Origin: JAGFIY01 sp964499285
Lineage (GTDB): Bacteria; Bacteroidota; Ignavibacteria; Ignavibacteriales; Melioribacteraceae
Reading direction: 5' to 3'
Length of the DNA: 64,000 bases
Assembly: GCA_964499285.1 (NCBI GenBank)
Contig: CAZCLA010000010.1
Coordinates: forward strand, 1-64,000
A program made the translations under genes and the position numbers. Below the pieces are notes generated by a model. The model did no database searches, had not been told where the DNA came from, and worked only from the letters and a program-made list of their open reading frames with translations. Shown piece after piece: positions 26,122 through 34,722 of the stretch. Position 1 is the stretch's first letter. Each line of letters opens with the position of its first letter.

Positions 26122-27462
26122 ATGATAGAACTTCGATTTAATGCTCTTAAGCCAAACGGAAAACCTATCACAGGAACTATAAGTGCATCAAGTTCTCGTG
26201 AGGGCAAGTCCAAAGTACATTCTCTAGTTGAAAAGCATAAACTCAAATTAAAAAACATTGAAAAGAAATCGACTTTTGTTTATAAGATAAAAAAAGGCAG
26301 CGAAAAGCCCATTGTCGGCGAACAAAAGGCTTTCTCGAAAGAAGAAGTTAGAAACGCTCTATCCAAACTGGGTTATCAAGTTATATCCGTAAATAAAAAA
26401 TTATTGGATATTGAACTGAAACCCCCTCAACAAGAGATTTTATCCTTTGTTAAAATTAGTGCTGAGTTGATGGAACAAAAACTACCATTTTCGGAGATTA
26501 TGACCCTGCTTATAAGCGATCTCGAAAATAAAGCACTTAAGGAGACACTTAAGCAAATAAACAATGATCTTAAAAAAGGGCAGGACAGCCAAACAACTTT
26601 TCTTAGATATGAATCTGTATTTGGAAAGTTTACGGCATATATGCTTGGTCTTGCTGCAAAATCGGGTAACATGGCTGAAATTTATAAAGCCACAGCAAAA
26701 TTTTTGGAAAGACGAATGCAGTTTAAGAAGGATTTGAGAAGTGCTCTTATAACTCCTTTAATTACTCTATTTGTCCTCTTTTTAGCCGTGCTGTTCTATG
26801 TCGGTTACATTTTCCCAGAAACAGCAAAACTTTTTATCAAGTTCGGAATAGAACTTCCACCTATGACGGCAGCAACACTAGCATTTAGTGACTTTCTTTT
26901 AAATAATGCACTTCTGGTAACATTTTTTACCGTAGCTCCGCCAATTGCACTTTGGCAATTTGCCAGGACTAAAAAAGGGAAATTTATTGTCGATAGGATA
27001 ATGATAAAAATTCCGATAGTAGGTTCTCTCATTCATAAAACTCTAATTGAGGTTTTTTGCAGAGTTTTCTATACATTGTACAGTGGATCTGCAGAAAGTA
27101 TAGAACCGATTAGAATAGCTGCGGAAGCTACTGACAATAAATATTTTGAACATCAGATTAAAACGGTGGCAATTCCATTGATGATTAAAAAAGGTATCGG
27201 TGTTACAGATGCGTTCGAAGCAACAGGTGTTTTTACGGATACTGCAATTTCAAGATTCCATTCCGGCGAAGAGACCGGAACTATAAAAAACACAGCACAG
27301 CAATTGGCAAATTATTATGAAAGTGAAACAGTGTTCCGATTGAAAAATATTATCGAGTTAGTCCAGGTTTTTATCGCTATGATAATCATGATTGTGATGA
27401 TTGCTCTTACTTTGGTTTCTGCTGAAACAGCAACAATTAATCCGAAAACACCAACTATGTAA
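26122..27462 (+). CDS. pilC: PilC/GspF inner-membrane platform protein
   Basis: 446 residues. Two GspF cytoplasmic helical domains (about 105-205 and 300-410) are each followed by membrane segments (about 210-235, 258-280, 412-438), the standard layout. Family signatures include FLERRMQFKKDLRSALITP and FHSGEETGTI. The N-terminus appears to carry the small beta mini-domain twice (NALKPNGKPITGTISA..., then YKIKKGSEKPIVGEQKA...FSKEEVRNALSKLGYQVI). PilC/GspF anchors the motor ATPases at the inner membrane of type IV pilus and type II secretion machines. It begins 98 bp after the pilin 2 stop, past a terminator. Confidence 0.9.
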   Translation: MIELRFNALKPNGKPITGTISASSSREGKSKVHSLVEKHKLKLKNIEKKSTFVYKIKKGSEKPIVGEQKAFSKEEVRNALSKLGYQVISVNKKLLDIELKPPQQEILSFVKISAELMEQKLPFSEIMTLLISDLENKALKETLKQINNDLKKGQDSQTTFLRYESVFGKFTAYMLGLAAKSGNMAEIYKATAKFLERRMQFKKDLRSALITPLITLFVLFLAVLFYVGYIFPETAKLFIKFGIELPPMTAATLAFSDFLLNNALLVTFFTVAPPIALWQFARTKKGKFIVDRIMIKIPIVGSLIHKTLIEVFCRVFYTLYSGSAESIEPIRIAAEATDNKYFEHQIKTVAIPLMIKKGIGVTDAFEATGVFTDTAISRFHSGEETGTIKNTAQQLANYYESETVFRLKNIIELVQVFIAMIIMIVMIALTLVSAETATINPKTPTM

Positions 27463-27475
27463 TAATGAGATGGTT

Positions 27476-29266
27476 ATGATTGATTCTCAACTTGAAATGA
27501 CCGATAAAATCGGTTACTTGCTGCTGAAGAAAGGAATTATAGATGCAAAAATTCTTGAAGAATCCTTAAAAGCAAAACAGCAAGATCAAGGAAAACTTAA
27601 AAGAAATTTAGCTCAAATTCTGGTGCAGGAATTTAAGTTTGATCACGATACAATTTTCAGAGAAGTTGCTGTTCTCTATGCATTCAAAGAACTCAATATT
27701 CACATAGATGAACTTACGGATGAAAGAATTGCCGCAATTAGAAGATTAATGAATTCCCGCGGCGAAGAAATAAAAAAAACACTTATCGAACATCAAGTTA
27801 TTCCTTATAAATACGATGACCGGCAAAGAGATAAATTAATTTTAGCTGCGGTTGATCCTACAGATAGAACGCTCACCAAAATTGCATATTCACTGGATGC
27901 AAAAAAATATGAAATAAATTATCTAAGAAAAAAAGATTACGATAAACTGATAGAAATCATCCTTCCGCCCGAAAACGTATTTCTGAAAATGATTGAAGAA
28001 TCGGACGAAGAAATTCATCTCGAAGCTGAAGAATCTATGGTTGATGAAGAGCAGCTTGATGCAGAAATAAATAAAAGCGCGCTTATAAATTTGATTGAAG
28101 CTGCTTTAGTTGAGGGTGTGAGAAAAGGCGTAAGTGATTTACACATTGTTCCAAAAAGCGGAAATAAAACGGAAATCCATTTTAGAGTTGATGGTAAACT
28201 TACGCTTTGGCATACTCAGGAAAATACGCTCCCGGAAGCGGTAATGGCTGTGGTAAAAGACAGGGCAAAAGGTTTGGACAGATTCGAACGAGAGCGTGCT
28301 CAAGACGGATTTATACAACGTGAAGTTGACGGTACCGTAATTCGTTTCAGAGTTTCTGTACTGCCAATGGTTGGAACAGAACTTAAAAATAAGTTTGAAA
28401 CAATTGTTATAAGAATTCTTGACGATAGAAAAGTTATAAAAGACCTGGAAAAATTAGGCTTAACCGGATATGCTAAAAAAGTGTTCGCTAAAGCTATCAA
28501 GCAGCCACAGGGAATGGTTATCCTAACGGGGCCGACGGGAAGTGGTAAAAGTACAACTCTTGTTGCGGCACTTTATCAAGTTATCACACCTCAGGTAAAT
28601 GTTCTTACGGTTGAAGATCCCGTTGAATATGTAATCGAGGGCGCCCGTCAGCTAAAGATTGGCTTTAAAATGAATTTCGAACAAGCGATCCGTGCAATTC
28701 TTCGTCATGACCCTGATATTGTGCTTGTTGGCGAGATGCGTGATAAGGAGACGGCAGAAACAGCAATTAAACTTGCAAATACGGGACACCTTACGTTTTC
28801 AACTCTTCACACAAATGATGCACCCAGCGCGGTTGCACGTCTATATAAGATGGGAATTGAGCCTTTCCTTATAGCATATGCCATTAACGTAATTGTTGCT
28901 CAAAGATTGATCAGAAAACTTTGCCCCAAATGCAAAAAAAGAGTAAAGGATTTTGACGATGAATTTATGATTTCTGCCGGTTTGAAGATTGAAGAGTGGA
29001 GAGATGCAGAAATATTTGAGGCAGTTGGTTGTGATTTTTGTAATCACACAGGTTATAAAGGCAGAATGGCAATTCACGAAGCACTCTATTTTACAAAAGC
29101 GGTTCGTGAATTAATTGTTAAATCTGGCGAAGAAGTCGATGAAGAAGCTGTTAGGCTTCAATCGAAAAAAGACGGAACACTTAGTTTGAGAGAATCGGGT
29201 TTGGAGAAAGTAAGACTCGGTTTAACTTCTCTGCAGGAAGTGATTGCCGGCACGATGGATGAATAA
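27476..29266 (+). CDS. pilB: PilB/GspE assembly ATPase
   Basis: About 596 residues from the ATG at 27476; ATGs further upstream would lie inside or closer to pilC and give a non-family N-terminus (27470 is an alternative). Order: MshEN/GspE N-terminal domain (about 1-160), then the secretion ATPase with Walker A GPTGSGKSTT (about 351), Asp box VEDPVEY, Walker B ILRHDPDIVLVGEMRD, His box THLTFSTLHTND-like (GHLTFSTLHTND), and the tetracysteine zinc site CPKC...CDFC typical of extension motors. It powers subunit assembly. It starts about 14 bp after the pilC stop. Confidence 0.93.
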   Translation: MIDSQLEMTDKIGYLLLKKGIIDAKILEESLKAKQQDQGKLKRNLAQILVQEFKFDHDTIFREVAVLYAFKELNIHIDELTDERIAAIRRLMNSRGEEIKKTLIEHQVIPYKYDDRQRDKLILAAVDPTDRTLTKIAYSLDAKKYEINYLRKKDYDKLIEIILPPENVFLKMIEESDEEIHLEAEESMVDEEQLDAEINKSALINLIEAALVEGVRKGVSDLHIVPKSGNKTEIHFRVDGKLTLWHTQENTLPEAVMAVVKDRAKGLDRFERERAQDGFIQREVDGTVIRFRVSVLPMVGTELKNKFETIVIRILDDRKVIKDLEKLGLTGYAKKVFAKAIKQPQGMVILTGPTGSGKSTTLVAALYQVITPQVNVLTVEDPVEYVIEGARQLKIGFKMNFEQAIRAILRHDPDIVLVGEMRDKETAETAIKLANTGHLTFSTLHTNDAPSAVARLYKMGIEPFLIAYAINVIVAQRLIRKLCPKCKKRVKDFDDEFMISAGLKIEEWRDAEIFEAVGCDFCNHTGYKGRMAIHEALYFTKAVRELIVKSGEEVDEEAVRLQSKKDGTLSLRESGLEKVRLGLTSLQEVIAGTMDE

Positions 29267-29341
29267 CTTTTGCTAAATATTTTTAAATTATATCCGATAA
29301 TCTAAACAGAAAAGACAATTTACCGATAAGGCAACTGATTT

Positions 29342-30568
29342 ATGATCGAACGTGTAAAACAAATACTTTCGGATTTTGCGTCAAGAATTCCTCCTACTGT
29401 TATTGGTCCGGAAAAAGTCAATTTCATAATTGAGCATATTAAGGAAATTGATGATGATTCAAAACTTACGTTGATCAAGTTTATGAATCATATACTTTCT
29501 TTGATGGTAGAACGGAATGCATCTGACGTGGAAATCGGAGGGCACGGAACCGATCAGTATGTATGGTTTAGGATTTTCGGTGAAAAAGCGAGAGTTAAGG
29601 ATCTGCCTAAATTAACGCCGGACGAAGCTACTACATTTATTATAAGCATGCTGAACCTTAATCAGTGTAAACATCTTTGGGTGGGAAGAAATCTCGATTT
29701 CAGCTATACTTTCCGTTACGAAAAATTAAACAAAGACATTAGATTTAGAGCGGATGCATATTTTGATCTCGATTCTATAGCACTTAATATGCGATCAATT
29801 TCTGCTTCTACAAGACCCATAGAATCACTCGGGTTTCATCCAAATGCAGTCAAAACAATGAGCCATAATTATATAAAGTTCGGGCTTTCGCTCGTAACAG
29901 GAATAACCGGCTCAGGTAAATCCACCACTCTAGATTCTATAATAGATTTTCACAACAAGTTTGATCCTGCTCATATAGTTATTATCGCATCACCGATTGA
30001 GTATGTTCACAAATCAAACGTATCAATTATAAGGCATCGCGAAGTAGGAAGAGATGTTTTATCCTTCAAAGAGGGTGTGGTTCAGGCATTGCGTCAAGAT
30101 CCTGACATAATCGTAATCGGTGAGATGAGAGATCCAGATACAATTCTAGCTGCTCTGGAAGTAACAGATACCGGTCATAAAGTATTTTCTACACTCCACA
30201 CTTCATCTGCCGTGGAATCGATAGATAGAATTATTGCAGAAGTTAATCCTGTTGAACAGGAACGTGTCAGAAACAGATTGGCTGACGTATTGGTTTCTGT
30301 GGTTTCTCAAAAACTAGTACCAAGCCTTGATGGTAAACGTGTTTTGGCAAAGGAGGTTCTTTTAGTTACTCCTAGTGTAAAAGCTGCAATAAAAAACAAC
30401 AATACAAGCGAAATTTACATGATGATAAATCAAGCAGGTCCTCAAGGAATGGTTACCATGGAACAGGATTTGCTTAGATTGTTTAAGGAAAGGATTGTCT
30501 CGAGAGATAATGCTATTGCATATTCGAACAATAAAACAAGAATGTTACAATTACTGAAGGGCGTTTAG
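29342..30568 (+). CDS. pilT: PilT-family ATPase (retraction-type motor)
   Basis: 408 residues, no zinc site and no MshEN domain, as in PilT/PilU. N-terminal PAS-like domain (FMNHILSLMVERNASDVEIGGHG), Walker A GITGSGKSTT (about 187), Asp box ASPIEYVH, Walker B RQDPDIIVIGEMRDPDT, His box GHKVFSTLHTSSAVESIDRI, and a C-terminal domain with SQKLVPSLDGKRVLAKEVLL. In type IV pili the PilT motor depolymerises the fibre, so its presence favours a dynamic pilus rather than a simple type II secretion system. It could also be a second assembly motor. Confidence 0.88.
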   Translation: MIERVKQILSDFASRIPPTVIGPEKVNFIIEHIKEIDDDSKLTLIKFMNHILSLMVERNASDVEIGGHGTDQYVWFRIFGEKARVKDLPKLTPDEATTFIISMLNLNQCKHLWVGRNLDFSYTFRYEKLNKDIRFRADAYFDLDSIALNMRSISASTRPIESLGFHPNAVKTMSHNYIKFGLSLVTGITGSGKSTTLDSIIDFHNKFDPAHIVIIASPIEYVHKSNVSIIRHREVGRDVLSFKEGVVQALRQDPDIIVIGEMRDPDTILAALEVTDTGHKVFSTLHTSSAVESIDRIIAEVNPVEQERVRNRLADVLVSVVSQKLVPSLDGKRVLAKEVLLVTPSVKAAIKNNNTSEIYMMINQAGPQGMVTMEQDLLRLFKERIVSRDNAIAYSNNKTRMLQLLKGV

Positions 30569-30571
30569 TGA

Positions 30572-32137
30572 ATGAAGCCGCTTGTTAGTGTATATTGCGA
30601 AGGAACCGAAGTTAAGCTTGCTCTCCTTTCTATGGAGAAAGGCACAATAAAGATTCACAATGTACTTTCGGTTTCCTCTTTAGAATCTGTCAAAACCGGC
30701 ACATCTCTTCCAACAGAAGCCGATGAATTCAGTATGGAAGATATGGGTTCTGAAATTTCGCTGGATGATGATTCTTCAATCTCATCCGGTTCTTCAGGAA
30801 ATGTAGATTCCTCAGATTTCGGAACTATCTCCACTCTATTTACTGATCTTAAATTAGGACAAACAGAATTTCTTCCTATTGTTACAGATCCTACGTTAAA
30901 CTATCATATTTACGAAGGACCTCTCGAAAACGATAAATCAAAACAGCTTGAAGCAATTGTTAATGAAATAAGAGAATCCAAAGGTACAATAGTTCAAAAG
31001 GATCATATAGATTGTATTGATTTTAATGCAAATTCGAAGCTGGCAGTTTTTATTGAAGGAAATATTCCATGCGTCGAGATGATCAATGCTTTAGCAGAAT
31101 ATAACGGAAAAAGATATTTCAAAATCCCAACGATAAAAAGTGCCGAAATTTCTCTTGCATATTATGTTTCGAAGACGACCAAATTTTTTCCTGAAGATTA
31201 TTCTTTAATTATTTATACGGGTAAGGAATACAGCAAACTGATATTTCTTGAAGGACAGAACATCAAGCATATCGGTTCGACTTTGGATATTGGTACAAAA
31301 AATCTTCAAACATACGATGTTTACTTCTCTAAAATTCTGCTTGAAATGGAAAACGGTGGAATACCGAGGCTGGATAATGTTGTTCTCTGCGGGGAAGACA
31401 ACAGCGAAAATTTAATTCTTTCTTTTTACGGCACATTTCCCGAAGCTAATGTAAGCGAGTTAAAGTTTGATTTAATAAATCAGGAAGCCCTTGCTGAAGA
31501 TGATCGGGAATTAATTTCATCATTTGCAATTCCTATAGCTGGCGCAATAGATTATTGGGATCAACAAAATAAAATTCATACGGGAATTGATATTCTTCCC
31601 GATTACATCAAAGAAAATCAAAAATTCTTTCAGTTCGGATGGCATAGTTATGCTATGCTTCCGATTCTCTTTGCTGTCACATTTTTTTTCACGTTGCAAA
31701 TACTTAACAACGTCAAGGAGATAGACGAACTCGATCTTGAAATTGGCAGGTTGAAAAACCTCGAGTCTCAAAACCAAATGATTATCGATCAGATGGGACC
31801 GTTATCCGATAAAATAGCAAACTTCGATAATACTCAAGGTATTCTCGATAGTGCAGCAGTTGGCACAGAAATTTATTGGCAGATGCTTGAAAAAGTTTCC
31901 GATTTTATCGAAAGAAGAAGAAATTTCTGGATTACGAAAATGGGATCCACTCCGGAAAACACCATAAACTTAACCGGATATTCGTTATCAAGAAGTGTAT
32001 TGACGGAATTTGCGGATTATAATAATTCTTCGCTTTTACGTAGCGTTCTTTATGATCCGCTTAAAGAACAAAATGCTTTTCAGTTTGTGCTAGACTTCAA
32101 TTTAGAAAATGATTCGGCAGATGTAAATGGACCGTAA
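30572..32137 (+). CDS. PilM/PilN-type fusion (GspL-like) assembly protein
   Basis: 521 residues. The first ~350 are a soluble, actin-like-ATPase-shaped domain similar to PilM or cytoplasmic GspL, but the nucleotide motifs are weak, and an acidic Ser-rich insert lies at about 52-90. A transmembrane helix (about 358-378, MLPILFAVTFFFTLQIL) then leads into a coiled coil (VKEIDELDLEIGRLKNL) and a periplasmic ferredoxin-like domain as in PilN. Fusion of these two parts is the layout of GspL in type II secretion. It starts 3 bp after pilT and overlaps the next gene by 11 bp. The assignment is by position and architecture; sequence similarity is low. Confidence 0.7.
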   Translation: MKPLVSVYCEGTEVKLALLSMEKGTIKIHNVLSVSSLESVKTGTSLPTEADEFSMEDMGSEISLDDDSSISSGSSGNVDSSDFGTISTLFTDLKLGQTEFLPIVTDPTLNYHIYEGPLENDKSKQLEAIVNEIRESKGTIVQKDHIDCIDFNANSKLAVFIEGNIPCVEMINALAEYNGKRYFKIPTIKSAEISLAYYVSKTTKFFPEDYSLIIYTGKEYSKLIFLEGQNIKHIGSTLDIGTKNLQTYDVYFSKILLEMENGGIPRLDNVVLCGEDNSENLILSFYGTFPEANVSELKFDLINQEALAEDDRELISSFAIPIAGAIDYWDQQNKIHTGIDILPDYIKENQKFFQFGWHSYAMLPILFAVTFFFTLQILNNVKEIDELDLEIGRLKNLESQNQMIIDQMGPLSDKIANFDNTQGILDSAAVGTEIYWQMLEKVSDFIERRRNFWITKMGSTPENTINLTGYSLSRSVLTEFADYNNSSLLRSVLYDPLKEQNAFQFVLDFNLENDSADVNGP

Positions 32138-33014
32138 ACTTAAAAATACAATCATACTAATTGTCATTTTATTGGGCATCATAATCGTTGGAAGTATTTA
32201 TACTTTCTGGATTCAATCCGGATCGATTGAAGAAAGAAAGAAAACAGTCAATGATTTGAGCCTAAATGCATTTGACACTGAAGATTTGTCGCTTCAGTTG
32301 GAAGGATTGCAGTTAAGAGAACAGGAGATGGATTCAATTCTCTCGTTACGGAAATTTAATATTCCGGTAAATTTAAAGCAGTCTCGTTTCTTCGATTTTG
32401 TAAACACTATTAATTATTCATTTCTTCCATATTCGTACGTAAATATAGAATATATAGATCAACAAGAGTTACAGCACTATAGTTTTTATACCTACAGACT
32501 TACCGGTGTTGCTGACTTTAATGACATTTATAAACTTATTTATGCTATCGAACAGAGTAAAGAACTTAAGAAGATTACTGGAATTAGTTTTTCTAACTTT
32601 GTGAAAGTTGATGATGATGGTGAACCGTATTTTTTGGTTGATTTCAACATGACTGTTTCGGTTTACTTTTCCTATAACAATTTCTTTGCACCAAAAAAAC
32701 TTGTTGAGAATAAATTGACTCCAAATCCATTGTACAACATATTTTATCCTCTAATTAGGAATGAAATACCTCCGAATAGAGATAACCTTCTTGATGTCCA
32801 AGCAGCTTCGCTTCTGGCTTTAATACCGGATGGTGCATTCCTCTCGGATGATAAAGGAAATACATTCCTTCTTTGGGAAGGAGATAAGGTTTATTTGGGT
32901 TATTTAACCGAGATCAATTATCAGACAAGTACCGTTCGCTTTGTGTTAAACAAAGGCGGAATTATCGAAAAATTAACATTGTCTTTAGAAAATGAAAATA
33001 AATCGAGTGAATAA
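32127..33014 (+). CDS. PilO-like membrane protein with PilP/GspC-like C-terminal domain
   Basis: 295 residues. One N-terminal transmembrane helix (about 8-28), a coiled coil (about 35-75), then a periplasmic alpha/beta region (about 85-195) as in PilO/GspM. After a Pro/Asn-rich linker (about 205-230) comes a small beta domain with LIPDGAFLSDDKGNTFLLWEGDKVYLGY, resembling the homology region of PilP and GspC that contacts the secretin. One protein would then link the inner-membrane complex to the secretin. It overlaps the upstream gene by 11 bp. Similarity is structural in kind, and I rely on gene order. Confidence 0.62.
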   Translation: MDRKLKNTIILIVILLGIIIVGSIYTFWIQSGSIEERKKTVNDLSLNAFDTEDLSLQLEGLQLREQEMDSILSLRKFNIPVNLKQSRFFDFVNTINYSFLPYSYVNIEYIDQQELQHYSFYTYRLTGVADFNDIYKLIYAIEQSKELKKITGISFSNFVKVDDDGEPYFLVDFNMTVSVYFSYNNFFAPKKLVENKLTPNPLYNIFYPLIRNEIPPNRDNLLDVQAASLLALIPDGAFLSDDKGNTFLLWEGDKVYLGYLTEINYQTSTVRFVLNKGGIIEKLTLSLENENKSSE

Positions 33015-33015
33015 A

Positions 33016-34308
33016 ATGAAACGACTAACTACATTTTCGATTATAATTTTTTTATTAGCCGGCATTTTGAATGCTCAGGTTAATCTCGAAAGAGAATTAA
33101 CCGATTATAAAAATCCCGAGGAACTTGTAAGTCTGTCGGAATCCATTCCATTCAAACAAGCTATTGAAGTACTCAGCACTGTAAGTGAAAAATTGACGGG
33201 GAAAAAAGTTGTATCGACCTCATCATTTGAAGGACCTATCGGTATCGAGATCAAGAATATTCCTTATTGGAAAGCTATTATTATTATTGCTCAGTACAAT
33301 TCACTCATCTTTGAAGAGCGTGCAAACGTTATAGTTATTAAGGATAAAGATGATCCGACTAAAGATTATCCTGAAGATGTGTATGCCCCGGTTAACGAAA
33401 GAGAAGTAAAAATTTCTGCACTTCTGTTCGAAGCCAATGTACAGGAAATGAGAGAAATGGGTATTAACTGGGAATTGATACTTCAACAGAATGGTTTAAC
33501 TATTGGCGGCGATCTGTTAACATTCAGTGACGAAAGTCAACAACAGCAAGAAGGACAGAGCCAAGCAAATGTAATCAAATCACCGGATTTCAATCTTACA
33601 ACCGAATCTGAATTTACGATGGGAGATTTTACTGGCAATGCAACTGCATTATTTAAATTTTTTGAAACGAACAACCTTGGTGAAATAGTCAGCCGCCCTA
33701 ATGTAACTGTAAGAAACAAAAAAGTTGGCAGGATCCAAATCGGAGCTGACATTTCGATTAAACAGAGGGATTTTGCGGGCAATGTCATTGATGTGTTTTA
33801 TCCAACCGGAACAATTATAGAGGTTACACCTTACATCTATGAAGAGGACGGACTTACTTACGTACTTCTTCAGTTAAAAGTTGAGAGAAGCAGCGCTTCA
33901 GTAGATGCGCTTTCAACTCAGATCAACAAAACCGTCGCTTCAACTGAAGTACTTATGCTTGACGGTGAACAGACTGTAATCGGCGGACTTTTGGTAAACG
34001 AATCCACAAATGTACGTCGAGGAATTCCATTTCTTAAAGATCTCCCTTGGTGGGTGCTGGGAATCAGATACTTAACTGGTTATGACCAGGAACAAATTGT
34101 TCAAAAAGAAGTTATTATTCTGATTGAGGCCGAACTGATGAAACCGCTTAAAGAGAGGATAGAAGACCTTAAAAACAATAAATTGGTCGATCATAGAAAC
34201 GAGAATCTTGATGCACTCGAAAATTTAAATAAATCTAATCGAGAATTTAGAGAAGCAAACAAGGAGAGAATTAAGAAACTTCTTAATCTTGATAAAGACG
34301 AAGAATAA
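33016..34308 (+). CDS. pilQ: Outer-membrane secretin (PilQ/GspD type), short form
   Basis: About 430 residues from the ATG at 33016, which gives a signal peptide (MKRLTTFSIIIFLLAGILNA) just after the previous stop; an ATG at 32992 inside the upstream gene is less likely. A single N1-like domain (SIPFKQAIEVLSTVSEKLTGK..., ending IKNIPYWKAIIIIAQYNSL) is followed by the secretin core: VKISALLFEANVQEMREMGINW, VSRPNVTVRNKKVGRIQIG and the signature TEVLMLDGEQTVIGGLLVNE, then RGIPFLKDLPWWVLG. Most PilQ/GspD proteins are longer with more N domains. It forms the outer-membrane channel. Confidence 0.9.
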   Translation: MKRLTTFSIIIFLLAGILNAQVNLERELTDYKNPEELVSLSESIPFKQAIEVLSTVSEKLTGKKVVSTSSFEGPIGIEIKNIPYWKAIIIIAQYNSLIFEERANVIVIKDKDDPTKDYPEDVYAPVNEREVKISALLFEANVQEMREMGINWELILQQNGLTIGGDLLTFSDESQQQQEGQSQANVIKSPDFNLTTESEFTMGDFTGNATALFKFFETNNLGEIVSRPNVTVRNKKVGRIQIGADISIKQRDFAGNVIDVFYPTGTIIEVTPYIYEEDGLTYVLLQLKVERSSASVDALSTQINKTVASTEVLMLDGEQTVIGGLLVNESTNVRRGIPFLKDLPWWVLGIRYLTGYDQEQIVQKEVIILIEAELMKPLKERIEDLKNNKLVDHRNENLDALENLNKSNREFREANKERIKKLLNLDKDEE

Positions 34309-34344
34309 ATACTGAGCTGAATCATAAACAAATAGAAAATTATT

Positions 34345-34722
34345 ATGGATTCAATACTTGTAGTTGATGACGATATAAATTTGGGAAATGCCCTTTCACA
34401 GGAACTTTCAGAAATAGGTTATGCGACTAAGTACGTTGATAATGCTGATGATGCTCTTTTATTTTTAGAATCCGGAAATCCTGTTGATCTTATTCTTCTT
34501 GACTTAAAAATGCCCGATAAAGATGGATTTTATGTTCTTAAACAAATCAAAGAGAAAAATATTAATGTGAAAGTGGTTGTTCTTACTGCATATGCCGACG
34601 TTAAAAGTGCAATAGATTCAGCAAGGCTGGGGGCTTCTGATTTTATCAGCAAGCCGTACGATTTGGATGAGCTTATCATTACGATTCGTAAGGTTTTGCA
34701 AAAAGAAGAATATGAAGATTAA
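34345..34722 (+). CDS. Single-domain response regulator in the pilus operon
   Basis: 125 residues: one receiver with D8/D9/D10, phospho-acceptor D53 (LILLDLKMPDKDG), Thr in VLTAYAD and Lys in DFISKPYD. No output domain. It follows the secretin gene by 36 bp on the same strand and overlaps the start of the hybrid kinase by 11 bp, so it is part of the same transcription unit. By analogy with PilG/PilH-like receivers it may set pilus activity directly or shuttle phosphate (inference). Confidence 0.9.
   Translation: MDSILVVDDDINLGNALSQELSEIGYATKYVDNADDALLFLESGNPVDLILLDLKMPDKDGFYVLKQIKEKNINVKVVVLTAYADVKSAIDSARLGASDFISKPYDLDELIITIRKVLQKEEYED

Noticed and set aside
32992..33015. Upstream ATG for the secretin gene
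   Set aside because: It adds 8 residues overlapping the preceding gene; the ATG at 33016 gives a cleaner signal peptide right after the previous stop.
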